Shown in pieces: positions 1-11,802 of a DNA stretch of 64,000 bases. Within the stretch, counting starts at the first letter, position 1. Every line of letters starts with the position of its first letter. The DNA comes from Buddleja alternifolia (taxonomy: Eukaryota; Streptophyta; Magnoliopsida; Lamiales; Scrophulariaceae). The position numbers and the translations under genes are program-made. The DNA lies in contig CM033394.1 of NCBI GenBank assembly GCA_019426215.1, forward strand, positions 48,792,423 through 48,856,422, read 5' to 3'. The notes below the pieces were generated by a model that saw only the letters and a list, made by a program, of their open reading frames with translations, made no database searches and was not told the DNA's origin.

Positions 1-84
1 CCTTTAAATTTAAGTATATTACTCTATTTACTTATTTACTTTGTCGTGTGAGGTCTAACGTGTTGTTGAATTTCTTGCTCCTAG

Positions 85-800
85 ATATATCCACATGGTT
101 CAACCGACACACTACCGTTTGCCACCATGGGCTCTGGATCTCTCGCTGCAATGGCTATTTTTGAATCAAAATATCGTGAAGGGCTATGCGTAAGTTCGTG
201 ACTTTTTGTTTAAATTAGTGGCTGAAGAAATTCTTTGAGTTGACTGGAACTTACTTTTTGTTTAAATTAGTGGCTGAAGGAATTCTTTGAGTTGACTGTA
301 CAAGCACTTAATAAATGTTTAAATTCTTTGAGTTGACTATACGAACGATTTTGCAGAGGGATGAAGGAATTAAATTAGTGGCTGAAGCAATATGCTCTGG
401 AATCTTTAATGACTTGGGAAGTGGAAGTAACGTAGATATTTGTGTTATAACGAAGGTTTGGTTTTGTTATCCTCGAGAATTTCCACCTAATTCTATAGAT
501 ATCATTGTGCACTTACAGCAAGTGGTTTCCAACAAATCCAATGCATGTATTGTTTTCAGGGGAAGCAAGAGTACTTAAGAAATTATATGTCACCAAACCC
601 TCGAACGTATATCAGTGAGAAGGGTTACTCATTTTCCAAGAAGACTGGTTAGTGTCTTCTTTCACTAGTATTCATTTCTTTATAGGTTCGTTTCTATAGT
701 TTTAATTTTAAATGCGCCTGCAGAAGTGTTGCTCACGAAGATCACACCGTTGAGAGAGATGGTGGAAGTGATTGAAGGAGCAGATACAATGGAAGAATGA
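85..800 (+). CDS. PBB: 20S proteasome subunit beta type-7 (beta2, PBB), 3' part
   Basis: Beta2 is the trypsin-like catalytic subunit of the 20S core in cytosol and nucleus. Only the C-terminal part, about 122 residues of roughly 270, is in the window; the N-terminal Thr active site lies upstream of base 1. Exons are 85-189, 357-455, 560-647 and 724-800 (TGA at 798-800). They read [62 protein letters not shown] and, at the end, [12 protein letters not shown], which follow the plant PBB1/PBB2 proteins closely as I remember them. All introns have GT-AG ends, and the exon lengths (105, 99, 88, 77) keep one frame. The first visible exon follows the acceptor CTCCTAG at 78-84. Intron 190-356 holds tandem copies of a unit sharing 16 bp with the following exon. 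The gene converges on the RGLG gene on the other strand. Confidence 0.95.
190..356 (+). repeat. Intronic tandem repeat sharing 16 bp with the next exon
   Basis: This proteasome intron holds two near-identical units of about 52 bp plus a third partial unit, each ending in AATTCTTTGAGTTGACT. Units 1 and 2 carry AAATTAGTGGCTGAAG at 212-227 and 264-279. The same 16 bases occur in the following exon at 372-387, where they encode part of KLVAE. The copies therefore look like partial duplications across the intron/exon border. Confidence 0.85.
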
Positions 801-2032
801 TGGGTGGAGGTGAAATACACCTCGTGTCTCTCTGAAAATGACCTCTGGATGAACTGGTTTGTTTTACGTGAAGCTTCAGTTGAAATTGTTGTGTATTTTG
901 CTTGATGGTTTATCTTTGTTGAATCAATATTGCAAACTATTAAGGATTTATAATCGGCTTCATAGTTGTTCTTCATAGTTGTTAATGGCAAATGGCGCGG
1001 TGCATAGGTTCCATCCATGGCCGCGCCGCGCACCTTATTGAAGTCAATTAGTTTCAATTTTCAGCAACTATTACATATTATAATAATTAATACCCCAATT
1101 CTGAAACATGCAAAAGTTCTCATATCAACATATAATACATTTGCTGATCAAAAAAAAAAAACATATAATACATAAATTAGCAAAGAGGGTAAAATGGGTT
1201 CAAAGAACTTTCTTGAGTTTTCATGTAAACTCGTGTATAACATAATAATCTTGAAATAAAACAAACCAATTCTGAAACAAACAAATGTTCTCGCAACATC
1301 TTTACTACAGCAAAACCATGAAAGAATCCACAAATTGGGCGATTTCAATGAGTGAGAGAGAGAGAGAGAGAGAGGTAGAGAAGAGTGTATACGCAGTCGG
1401 CATAGAGGGAGAGGGGGCCAAATTCAATGAGAGTTTGAGGTGGGTTTGTTTTAGGACCGTCAGAAATATCACCAAATTTCCCAATTTGCACCAATTTTAC
1501 TAAAGTTTACTAACTGATCCAATTTTCACCAGAATTGTCTAGGTTCTTCTATTTCAAATGGCACACATGGCGCGCACCTTGAACGGGAGTTCCATGGCGC
1601 GCGCCATTGGCAAGCTGTGCGCCATGCCATGAACAGTGGCGTACAGGCTCTGCCATTTGAGCCATGGCTCGCCTTTAACAACTATGATCAGCTTTACCAA
1701 CTCACGGTTTGTATTCGTTTTACAAATCACGGTTTGTTTCGGGCCCTTTGAACAAAATGCATATGCTAACAAATGGTATTTACAATAATCGAACTTTGTG
1801 TTGAATTATTTGATCTATCGAAACTGTACATGATATTTTTACATTTAAGTAGATAGATATTTGACATAAATATTGCAGTTTGCTACGAAAATTGTAAAGA
1901 TATATAAATATATACATCTCGATAGCTTAAGGTATCAATCTCAACATGTGTAAAACCTTTCAACCTGTCTGGATTACATGGGCACCTCTGGCTTGACAAA
2001 TTCTTGAAGATGAGTGTATCTTTGTATACCTA
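801..2032. other. Intergenic space between convergent genes
   Basis: Holds the 3' untranslated regions of the proteasome gene (+) and the RGLG gene (-). There is an A-run at 1149-1160 and a (GA)n tract at 1354-1374. GC-rich patches at 989-1030 and 1560-1670 repeat the motif ATGGCGCG; one forms the perfect 14-base palindrome ATGGCGCGCGCCAT at 1594-1607. No coding region was found. Confidence 0.6.
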
Positions 2033-5000
2033 TTAATAAAGCCTTATTCTGGTGGTAATTATGCTCCGGCATATTGGACAATACTCGAGGTCTTCTCCAC
2101 AGTCACAACAGGTCTGCTCGAGATGAACATAAAATCGAACGAATTGTGTCGATATTAGTTTGTTTCTTAAAGATGTTACGATCAATAAGAAAGGAATATG
2201 TACATGCACATAGGGGTGGGCGTTGGGTTCGGGTTTTTCAGAGCCCGAACCGACCTGATCGGGTTCAGATTAATCGGTTCGGGTAAATCGGGTTTAGGTT
2301 ATACCAAACCCAAATAGTGGTATTCGGGTTCGGTATTGGATAACCCGGAAAAAATTAGTTTTGAATTTGTACTTCAACTTTTCTTATATTTTAATTGTAT
2401 ACATTTCATTGTATCCTACAGTGAGTAAATGACGTAGAAGTAGAACCGAACCAAAAAATTAGCAAACAAAAATAAAAATAAATAAAAATCGAATACTCCT
2501 GTTTTTCAGCTGGGGTTCCAGCTGAAACAGGGGATGTGCTCTGTTTTCCAGTGTCTATTACATACGCTGAAACTCAGAGAAATCCAGTACAATTTTTTTT
2601 TTTAATAATGATAGAAACCTGAATCCGACCCGATCGGGTACCCGAACCCGATATATACCTGAAACCGAGTTAATTGGTCCAGGTATCGGATAGTATGACT
2701 AACCGAAACCCGAAATACCCAACAACCCGAACCGAACGTCCACCCCTACATGCACACCCCCTCACTTATTGAGTAATTATGACGAGACCCCTGACGTTTT
2801 GGAAATTACCTAAACAGCCCATGTCAGAAGATCCACACTTCAGAAAAACAGGAAATGAATTTGTAATGTGTTTTATACTGACTGGGAAAGTTATGGTAAT
2901 TTTTCAAAACTCGAAAATTTGTTCGTAATTATGGTTTTACGCATGGGTTTCACAACATTATATACCTGGTGCCCACATCCGAAAGCCATGTCTTTTGAGT
3001 TACTAAGACATATGGGGCAAACCTGTTTCAGAATATGAGATTAGAATTTGTGATCTAGGCTTAGCAGAAACATAATACTATTTGAGGATTCTTACCTTAT
3101 TATCGTAAAGAGAGCTTGAAGACGAGGCTGTCTGGAGAGCTCTTTCGTATTCGGGATAAAGAGGAGCGTTTCTCTGGAAACTGCTTGAACCATAAGGTGT
3201 ATATCTGCTGCTGGAATTACCTCTTCCGTAAATAGGTGGTGGAAGAGCAGCCCTGATAGGAGCGTTTCCACTCCGATGGCTGCTCAAAATCACGACAAAT
3301 ACAAAAAATTAGTGAATTAGCATCTAGAACTAATATGCGTTCGATAAATCTTCGATTTTTACCCCAATATGTTGAGTTCTAATGTAGCTTGATATTGAGA
3401 AGGGATTTCCATCAATGCTGAGAGTGCGAATTCCGCCTCTTTTCTTGAATAATCCACATTCCTTGACATGATCTCCGTGAAATTGACAAACTACAAAGAA
3501 ACACAGGAATTTTAGAGTATTTCAAAAAGTTCTACCCTAGTTCAGTGTGGCACTTGAGCTGACGTGCAGTTAAAGATTTGAATTGCAAGTTGCTAGCAGC
3601 TATAGATTTTAGCGCAGTGACAGACTCTCGACCCTAAAGTGTTCTATGGTTACCTGAAAATTGTCAAATGCTCGAGCTGGAATGTTATCATCAAATTCCC
3701 TCATCATATCCCAAGGACCGTCTCCTACCCCGACGAGGACAATTGACAGGGGGTAGCCACTGTAATTTGAGGCGAGATGTTAGAGAATATATATATATAT
3801 ATATATATGCTTGGGAAAAGATATTGTTTTACCTTGCTTCGACGATAGCATCAACTGTCTTCTTCTCCTGTAGGCTGAGTTGACCATGTGGAGTATCAAT
3901 ACTTCTTGTCACCTGAACATGAAGCCATTGACGAGTTCACGGTCTCGTTAACTCTGTATGATTTGTACTGAGATACTATTCAAAATATCTTAACCCAACG
4001 TTGTTTTGGAATAATAGAAGCCTTGAAGGCTCATGATGAAAGAAACATTAACAACCTGGATATGTAATCCAACTCAAGTGCTGGAACATAGTAATCGTCT
4101 CGATAACTTATGAGAAATAGGAAAAGAACGTACACAATCATCTTAAATAGTCGAGTTTACCTGCCCATCTGCAATTATGAGTAAAACATGGTATTGGCCT
4201 CCGCTCTCCTCAACAATACTCATACCCATTTCTATAACTGGTGCAAATGATGTTGGACCTGGAAATCCACGAACGGGTTTTTGTTAATTCAGTTATCTCA
4301 ATTTGACTTATTTCAGATTGTGTATTTCCGTTCAATGTTTCATCTTATATTCCACAGTACAGATGCACGAAGCAAACTGTTGATTTATGCCTTCCGTTAA
4401 TCTCTTTATTCACTTACATTTAAACTTGGCATGCATCTGTAAAGTGCAATACGAGCTGAAACAACAAATTGTCATCCAGGGTATGAACTCTGATTTTGAT
4501 AATGATGTTCTCCATGAGTTACCGACAAAAAATCAAGGCGCTATATTGAAATAAAGGATCTGAACTGCAGTATCAGTACCTGAAAGTCGAAGTTGTGGAA
4601 CTAAATCCCTGTATCTTCTCAATACTTCTTCAAATCCTTCACAGAACCTTCCATTTGGATAAAAACTAAAGACATCTTGATCATGTGTTGAGGCTGCAAG
4701 AGAGTTGTTGGCTCAATAGAGTAACAAAAAAAAAAAGAATGAAATTATATTTTTTCATTTTTTTCTCTCCCTACCATCTCCGAATCCAAAACATGGGATT
4801 AAGTTATCCTCATCAAACACGGACAAGGTTTTCCCGATTATGGATATCGCTTGCTCATAGGGATTTTGGCAGTTTCCGATATGATGCAAGCTTTTCCTGT
4901 TAAAAGATTTGGCACCTGGAGATAAACAAGAATCAATTCAGTTCATTCTATGAGTTCAATTTGGAGTAAGTAATCAGTACTAAATCAAAGCTTCAGAATG

Positions 5001-5989
5001 AGAAAATTAATGTTAACCTGTCCACTCATTGCTCTTTGTAAAATCTATGCCAACAATGAGATTGGAAGATTCTAGTCCGCTCCTGGAAAGAGCAGCTGTA
5101 ACCTGGAACAAAAAAATCGAAGTTTGGAATTAGTATCGGAGAATCATAGCTGACATTTTGTTGTATAAGCCTAAATTCTTGTTCTTGAGTGCCATGCATG
5201 GATCAGAGACAGAGCCAGTAGGGTTTGGACCAACAACACTCATTCTTGAGCTTCCATGCATGAATGGGAACGAAGCGAGTAGGTCCCCGACCCAATGCCC
5301 CACCTTCCATCCCCGCCCCGCGTGCATTTGTTAAGAACTTAGTTTCTTGAATTTTTTAAAAAGGTTTTCCTGTATGAACTAAACGTTCCCTCTAAACCCG
5401 AAAATCCTAATTCCGTCCCTTCCACGAAAGCACAGTGAGGAAATTTCATGTTTTCTTGTTTGGCTTTCATATTTATAGCAGTTAATCTCGAACTTATGAA
5501 ATTGATTTATTTACCAACTTAATTAGACAATGTAAAGTTGACTCTGAGAAGACTTGCTACATAACTATCAATTGAAACACCTAACAATTTCATTTGTCTA
5601 TATGGTCCTTAATTGAAAAATAAATAGAAATTACTATACGATCACCGATTTATCGCGTTACCATTTTATTACCGATACTTGATACGATAAGATAAAGATA
5701 ATATTTTGTTATGGTAAACATTAGAAGGTGAAAAAAGGTCACAACATATAACCTGATCCAATGTCTGGTAATTATCAGCAATTCTTGAGAATTTCCTGCC
5801 CGGCTGAGGCGTTGGCGGCGCGTAGCTATACGCCACCGGAGCATGGTGGTGAAACGGGGTAGCATACGGGTGGTGGGGAGTACTATACGGCGGTGGCTGC
5901 GGCGGAGGATAGCCATGATCATCACCAAATGATGATGATGAAGAAGTAAAAGATGAAAATCTTCTTGGGCTTGAACTTTTATTTCCCAT
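2033..5989 (-). CDS. RGLG: RGLG-type E3 ubiquitin ligase (copine/VWA domain plus RING), 11 exons
   Basis: E3 ligase of the RGLG family, which attaches ubiquitin chains at the plasma membrane and acts in hormone and stress signalling. Exons on the minus strand: 5989-5753, 5102-5018, 4915-4775, 4693-4580, 4258-4161, 3912-3833, 3759-3654, 3490-3363, 3282-3096, 3022-2966, 2113-2033. They total 1314 nt, or 437 residues, in one frame. The first ATG gives MGNKSSS, an N-myristoylation start. A Pro/Ser/His-rich tail leads to the VWA/copine domain ([11 protein letters not shown]; metal site D99, T101, S103; later [19 protein letters not shown] and [15 protein letters not shown]). The C3HC4 RING runs from about 394 ([17 protein letters not shown]) to 426 (YCPIC) and the protein ends TRIRLY. 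The RING is split between exons 10 and 11 by an 852 bp intron that carries nested repeats. Resembles Arabidopsis RGLG5 more than RGLG1/2; the exact paralogue is uncertain. Confidence 0.96.
2211..2748. mobile_element. hAT-type MITE in RGLG intron 10, 8 bp TSD
   Basis: A 538 bp non-coding element. It starts TAGGGGTGGGCGTTGGGTTC and ends in the inverted copy GAACGTCCACCCCTA. Perfect 8 bp direct repeats CATGCACA flank it at 2203-2210 and 2749-2756. Both ends are rich in CGGGTTCGG-type motifs, and there is an internal hairpin near 2499-2530. An 8 bp duplication with a TAGGGGTG terminus is the pattern of hAT elements. No transposase frame is present, so it is non-autonomous. Confidence 0.92.
2749..2935. 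repeat. Copy of the ~200 bp AATTAC/CCCC repeat, interrupted by the hAT MITE
   Basis: Reads on from CATGCACA into CCCCCTCACTTATTGAG, then GACGAGACCCCTGACG, and ends near GTTCGTAATTATGG. It matches the dispersed family seen at 6303, 20630, 23303, 25085, 35307, 53368 and 55224. The hAT MITE sits in its left end, so the hAT insertion is the younger event. Confidence 0.75.
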
Positions 5990-6001
5990 GATCACTTTCA
6001 A

Positions 6002-6302
6002 AACTATTCACAAAACTTATGATCAAACAAATACTCTCACAAAATTAAATGAGCAGAAGGAAATAGTAATGTAAACAAAGACTATATATATGTACACATA
6101 CATATATATGCAAAGTCATGGCGGGTTTAAGTCAATGGGAAAAATATTTAAATTTGTAAATATCTTTAAAAAAGCCTAGAAATTGTAAATTTAATCCTCT
6201 CCAAGTTGACATTCTTCTTCTCTAGAAATTTCCAAGAAATTTAGGATGAGATTGAGAAAAGGAAATTTTAGAGGCTGAGAAATATGGATTAATGAACAAT
6301 CA
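6002..6302. other. Upstream region of the RGLG gene
   Basis: Presumed promoter and 5' untranslated region of the minus-strand RGLG gene. TA-rich tracts at 6081-6110 could supply a TATA element, but no single site can be chosen. No coding region was found. Confidence 0.4.
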
Positions 6303-6560
6303 ATAATTAATTAAAGGGATGATTACACTCAACCCCTCGGGTCATTACACAAACCTCCCTTATTAATTGATAATTACAAACACACCCCTCATGTTAAATA
6401 TTTCTTACAATTGCATCTCCTTAATTGTAACAATTCTTACAATTACATTCCCTGTAAACTTTACAAATAGACCCCTGAAGAAGTGTATTTGTAATCATTA
6501 ATAAATGAGGAGAGATTTTTGTAATTACCTCATTATTAAAAGGGTGTGAATGTAATTATT
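6303..6560. repeat. AATTAC/CCCC dispersed repeat copy
   Basis: Begins GGGATGATTACACTCAACCC and ends GGGTGTGAATGTAATTATTC, so the ends are imperfect inverted copies. Between them, blocks of TTACAAT alternate with short C-runs (ACACACCCCTC, AGACCCCTGAAG). Same family as the intronic copies elsewhere in the window. Confidence 0.7.
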
Positions 6561-6879
6561 CTTTAATTAAATTATATAAAAATATTGGTACATGTCATAT
6601 GCATTTAAGCACAAGCAATCAGCATCTAGCATCTACCTAACCCTTTTGGTCAAGAAATTTATAATTAAATTATGAAGTAAAATAGGTGTCCATCTTTAGC
6701 TAATCTTGCAGGGTCAAAGAACATTTTGAGGGGTATTATGTTATGACAATTTACAAGAAAGAAGTGGTTCCATGTTTAATTAACATTATTGTATGTTTTT
6801 ATGAAATACATCTGTCCCACAAATATCTACTTTTGTCATAAATGCTTTTGGATAAGAAAGAATTTACATGCACATAATT

Positions 6880-7215
6880 TGGGTGGTTATCGAGTCGAGT
6901 TAGCTCTTGAGCTCCATGAGTTGGCTAGAGCCAAATTCGGTTCAAGCTTTTCTAGCGAGCCAAATTTTCTAATGAACCAAGCTCGGGTCAATTGTACATA
7001 TAGGGAGGCTCGCACTCTCATGTAAGAAAAAATTATTTTAGTTATTTGTTAATATATGATATACTATATATATAAATAGTTATATGTTTCATGTTTATCA
7101 AGATTATATTTAATAGGGCATAATATATATGTGTATTAATATAAAATTAATAATTTTTTTTTCCCTAGCTCAACCTCATTTATTCAGACTTGTCGAGCTC
7201 GTGCCAAGCAATTTG
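6880..7215. repeat. Degenerate GAGCTCGAG-rich repeat
   Basis: The outer parts carry GAGTCGAGTTAGCTCTTGAG and CTTGTCGAGCTCGTGCC around an AT-rich core. They resemble the element at 9595-10050. Probably an old non-autonomous hAT-like copy; its ends are too diverged to place exactly. Confidence 0.5.
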
Positions 7216-7505
7216 GTTAGACTGCTCTAACTTAGGTGATGTGCGCCCATAACTATGTCCAGACCGACAGGTTCTGAATTTTCTTAAGATAAGGAAAGTG
7301 GGCCTGTTAGAAAGGGGCCCAAAAATCTTTTCATTAGTGGACTTATAATGGGCTATAGCCTATAGCTAGGCCTAGTAATGGGCTTCAGCCTTACTATTGC
7401 ACATCAATGAGCCAGGGAAATTTGTATAAAAGTCTTAGGTTGAGTTTGGAATGAAGATATTATTTTGAGAGAATTTAAAAATTGACCTTTCTATACCCTT
7501 CTATC

Positions 7506-7800
7506 AGTAGGAGTGTAAATGAATCGAGTCAAATCGAAAGAATTATGTTAAAGCTTGTTTGAATTACAGTCTGAGCTTCAAAATTTGTATTTGAGCTTAT
7601 TTAATTGTTAATCAAGTCGAGCTTTAATCGAACCGAACACAAGTTGAGCTTGAGCAATTTGACTTTTTTTGTACATGATTTTATCAATCAAAACTTATCA
7701 AATACAAAAAGTTGTTCAATGCGAGCTCAAATGAGTATTAGTGATCGAGTTCGAGTCGAGTATCTAGTAGTTTGATTAATCTTTCGACTTCATCCATGCC
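7506..7800. repeat. GAGTCGAG family repeat copy
   Basis: Starts AGGAGTGTAAATGAATCGAG, continues through GAGCTTTAATCGAACCGAAC and ends in a block containing GAGTTCGAGTCGAGTATCTAG. It shares these blocks in the same order with the copies at 26733-27030 and 41800-42080. Confidence 0.7.
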
Positions 7801-7995
7801 ATTATATTCTAATTTGAAATTTTATCTTATAATTCATATTATAAATCCAAGTCAATGATTATGCGCATTGGGCGCGCACAAATGGTTAAAAATATAAAAT
7901 AAATCATCAAAACCGAAGTGCTTTCCATAAATCATAGCTTCAAAAGTTCTATATCACGAGTTCTTCACTATATATATATATATACATACCCTATA

Positions 7996-8569
7996 CAAGG
8001 GACGGAGGGAGGAGGGGGGCTGGTGGGTGCCACCGCGCCCCCTCAAATTTAAAAAAATCTCACTTAGACTTATAAAATTTGTAAAATTTGCAATTTCACC
8101 TCCCCTCAAAATTTTAAAATTATCACTTCTACCTATAAGGCTATAACATTTGTAATTTTGCCCCCCCTCAAAATTTTAAAATTATCACTTCTACATATAA
8201 GGTTATACCATTTGTAATTTTGCCCCCCTAAAAAATGACAAAAATAACCCCCTCTGTTACTCAAAAATACTTAGTATGTCATTTGACTTTTTCAATCCAT
8301 TATCAATTCTCAAATTTTCACTTTCTCCTTCTTTCATCACACATTTTTACAACTCAAACAAAGGGGAAAACAGAAATCTTAGGCTCATGAATAAGGTAAT
8401 TCTAGTTTTTTATTATATTTTCCCTCATAAATATAGTATACCGTACCGCGGAGGGCAAGCCCCCCGCACCCCCCTTAAATCTCTAGTCTATCTAGCAAAA
8501 AAAAAATGTATAACTATATAACAATATATAATCTCGCCCCCCTCGGCAAAATTCCTGGCTCCGTCCCTG
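7996..8569. mobile_element. hAT-type MITE with 8 bp TSD ACCCTATA
   Basis: A 574 bp element starting CAAGGGACGGAGGGAGG and ending CCTGGCTCCGTCCCTG, which form imperfect terminal inverted repeats. Perfect 8 bp duplications ACCCTATA lie at 7988-7995 and 8570-8577. Inside, a unit of about 66 bp beginning CCCCTCAAAATTTTAAAATT is repeated in tandem at about 8101-8229. Non-coding. Terminal sequence and duplication length point to the hAT superfamily. Confidence 0.9.
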
Positions 8570-9062
8570 ACCCTATATATATATAACAAAATTAAAAATT
8601 CAGTATAGTAGGAGATCCATCAAAGTCTATGTTACAACTTGCTGAGATTCATACCAAACGGTTTAATTATAGTTTATATACATATATATATATATATATA
8701 AATATATGTGTGACAGATTGCTTGCAAGAATTGAAGAACTCAAAGCAAAAGTAATGAATTAATTAAAAAATATGAAGAAAATGGAAATTTGGAAATGGGT
8801 GGGTGAATGAGGCGTACGTGTCTCAGCTAAGACTTGTCAATCTTGAGGAGAATAGCATTCATATTTGCTTTAATTTTTTATTTAATTACTTTTTTGGCTG
8901 TTTTTCATTGTCATCAGGTCAAGAATACAGTAAAATATGATGAAAAACTTTATTATATATTGATGCAAGTCACATATATTGGTACAGAAAAGCTTCTTTC
9001 CCATTCAGCCCCAGCTTTTTTTTTTTTTGTGCATGAGCAAGTTGACAAGTTGGATTCAAATC

Positions 9063-9100
<38 letters not shown>

Positions 9101-9594
9101 CGCGCTTGCAGGGTCAATGTAACAGTACTTTGTACTTTGTAGTTTATGCGCAACCAATCAATGCATTCATTTGCTTGTTGGGGGTGTTATAGTTGGCGAG
9201 TATAGAAATTATTAGACGACATTTAATTTATATGATATAATTATGGTAATAAAATAGGATAAATGATAATACTTGACACCAGTTTAGTACGAGGGATGGC
9301 CATAATATGTATCATGCATTACGTGGAGCATGAATTTATTTATTCCACAAAATCTTTTGCAAATCTAGTTTGACATTTACGTTACTTCATTAGGTCTACC
9401 ATATAATATAATACTACAATGAATTATATGGTAGACCTAATGAATTTTAGTGCTTATAAAACTTAGTTAATTTATGTAAATGCGAGCTTTAAATATTAAG
9501 TACAATATTTTTTTATCTAACAAATATACATATTAACATTCAAATACTAGACTAAATAAAAGTTTTAAATATTAGATACATTAATTCCTTTGAG
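8570..9594. other. AT-rich intergenic sequence with a (TA)n tract and a perfect hairpin
   Basis: No supportable gene. Contains a (TA)n tract at about 8680-8700, a (TA)n tract at 9065-9098 and the 22 bp inverted repeat listed separately. The short open frames here are made largely of microsatellite sequence. Confidence 0.6.
9386..9444. repeat. Perfect 22 bp inverted repeat (hairpin)
   Basis: The arms TTCATTAGGTCTACCATATA.. at 9386-9407 and ..TATATGGTAGACCTAATGAA at 9423-9444 are perfect reverse complements over 22 bases, with a 15-base loop. No flanking duplication was seen. It could be a small foldback element or the stem of a hairpin RNA. Confidence 0.85.
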
Positions 9595-10050
9595 TTTGGG
9601 TGTAAACGAGCAGAGTTCGAGACGAGCCTCGTGATTTTTCTAGGTTCAAGCTCGAGCTCGAACTCAAGCTCTTCGAGCTTGGTTTTGAGAGCTCCAGCTA
9701 GCTCGTTGGCTAAAAATTAGCTTAGCTCGACCTCAAGCCAAGCTTGGGCTCGCGATCTCGAGTCCGAGCTCAATTTTACTTTTATTTTGAGTTTTTTTGT
9801 TATTTTTATTAATATAATTAATCATATATATATATAGTTATTTTTAGTAATATAATTAATCATTTAAATATAATATTTTTAAATATGATATATTATTAAT
9901 ATAAATATTAAAATCAAAAGCTGGTGAGCCGACTTGCGATCTTGGAGCGTAGAAAATTTGGCTCGAGATCAAACTTGTGAAGCTCAACTCGAGCTCGAAA
10001 AACTTGAGCTTGTTTCGGCTCGGCTCGGCTCGGCTCCAATTACACCCCTA
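9595..10050. mobile_element. hAT-like MITE rich in GAGCTCGAG motifs
   Basis: Left end TTTGGGTGTAAACGAGC, right end GGCTCCAATTACACCCCTA; the outer 11 bases are inverted copies apart from two mismatches. The arms are dense in CGAGCTCGAG-type motifs, including four consecutive CGGCT units near 10016-10035. The core is AT-rich. The flanks CCTTTGAG and CTTGAGAC are similar but not a clean duplication, so the copy is older than the two intact hAT MITEs. Confidence 0.65.
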
Positions 10051-11802
10051 CTTGAGACAATCTATGGATCTATCGTCAATTGTCTGTTTATCCCATAAAC
10101 CTGCATGGGTTTTTGTAGGCATAACGCATGTTACCTTAAATCGTACACAAAGTCACAAACTAGATCTAATCTCCGCCATTGACTTACTCCTCAGAAACTT
10201 CTCGAGAAGCCAAATAAATATTAATTAATTATTAAACAGCCGTAAATTCTGGTTTGTACTCCATGCATCTTTCCGAAATTTTTATTATATTTTTATTATA
10301 AATAATTATTCGTACGTCCTAACATGTCGTTTATAAAAAGAGAAAAGAAAAAAAATATTTGTTGTTCTTGTGATAATATCTAAAAAAATCAGCATTTTTT
10401 TGTGTCGTCCGCAAGTTACAAGAAATTTGATTTTTGCCAATATCAATTAGCCATGTTAAAAAGCTCATTTGCCATGATCAAAATCGATTGACCATGGTTT
10501 AGCCTCGATTTTAACCGTGGTATTTGCGAACATGACCAAAACATTGTCCATGGCTTATAGTCATTGTCAATAGGTTGTTAATTACAAAGATCATGGTTTT
10601 TTAGCCATTGTTAAAAAGTATCAGATTAACTTTTTTTCCATTATAACTAGTTAGGGTTTAAAATAATTAATATTCTTTTCCATCACGATTGACACAAGCA
10701 TGATAATATGAAACATCTACTACAGCTAAATTAGTGGTGGATATAGACTATTATAGACCACGGCTTCCTACCATGACGTATATTTTCATTACCAATACTT
10801 AATTTTCTTTTAGTGGATCTCTTACTTTTTATTCTAACAAAATCATATAAAGTAAAGCGCAGTAGTTACTATTATTTTTGTGATCAACACGGATACACAC
10901 ACACACATATATAAATATATATACATATATATATATACACACACATATATATATATATACATAATAGCCTGTAGGAAGAGGGGTTGGAATTAAGTATGGA
11001 GAAAGATGAGCCAAGGATTAAAATGGTGACCACAAGAGTATTCTACATAAATTACAAACTACTTTATCACCTCTGTTCAAAATTCAACTTGCCAACTTGC
11101 CAAAAAAGATAAAAATAATAATAATGCAATATTCTTTATATACTTTTCTTTTTTAAATCGTTTCATTTTAAGCATGCAGATAAATATTGAAGCTTTTGGT
11201 TTTTTACTTTTGTTCACTACCAACTTTTGTAGCATGGGTAGCTTATAACTTTCAAAAAACTCGATCATTTCTGATTATGTCAATCCATTTTTATTTCCCC
11301 GTAATATTCTCTAATTTATTCATCTTAATTTGTATACTCGAGGTTTAATATTAAGTTCTAAAACTGGGGTCGATCTTGACTCGATTATCAATACCAAAAA
11401 GAAATATTTTTTATATATGAATGATGTTTTTGAATTTGAATCATGCATATCCTTCTTTTATGCTTTTCTTCAGCAATTTGCTGGTATGAAATGAGTAGTG
11501 GAGGAATGGAGATTTGTGTATATGCCTAACAGCTATGCAACCCCACTAGCAGTTTGCATATATTTATATATATATGTCTGGAGTGTAATAAAATCTTTTA
11601 ATGTCTTAAACAAGCAAGGAAGCTTCTTATCGTGAAATCCAACTAGGAAGTTTCCATAATATCTTGTACTAGATTTCATAAATATTTCGTTAGAAAAATT
11701 TTCCTTCAACCAAACATTAGTTGAATCTGATTAATTTTTAAACTGAATTGCATTCGACATATAATTAGTTAAAGTTTGCCAATGAAATTCGGATAAATTG
11801 GG
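10051..11802. other. AT-rich intergenic sequence without a recognised gene
   Basis: 10440-10640 repeats short motifs such as GCCATG and CCATGGTTTAGCC in both orientations and is probably a degraded repeat. A CA/TA microsatellite lies at 10893-10965. The small open frames here have no recognisable similarity. Confidence 0.5.

Noticed and set aside
8834..9142. 102-codon frame
   Set aside because: Runs through the (TA)n tract, giving an artificial Tyr-Ile repeat; the rest is AT-rich and unrecognised.
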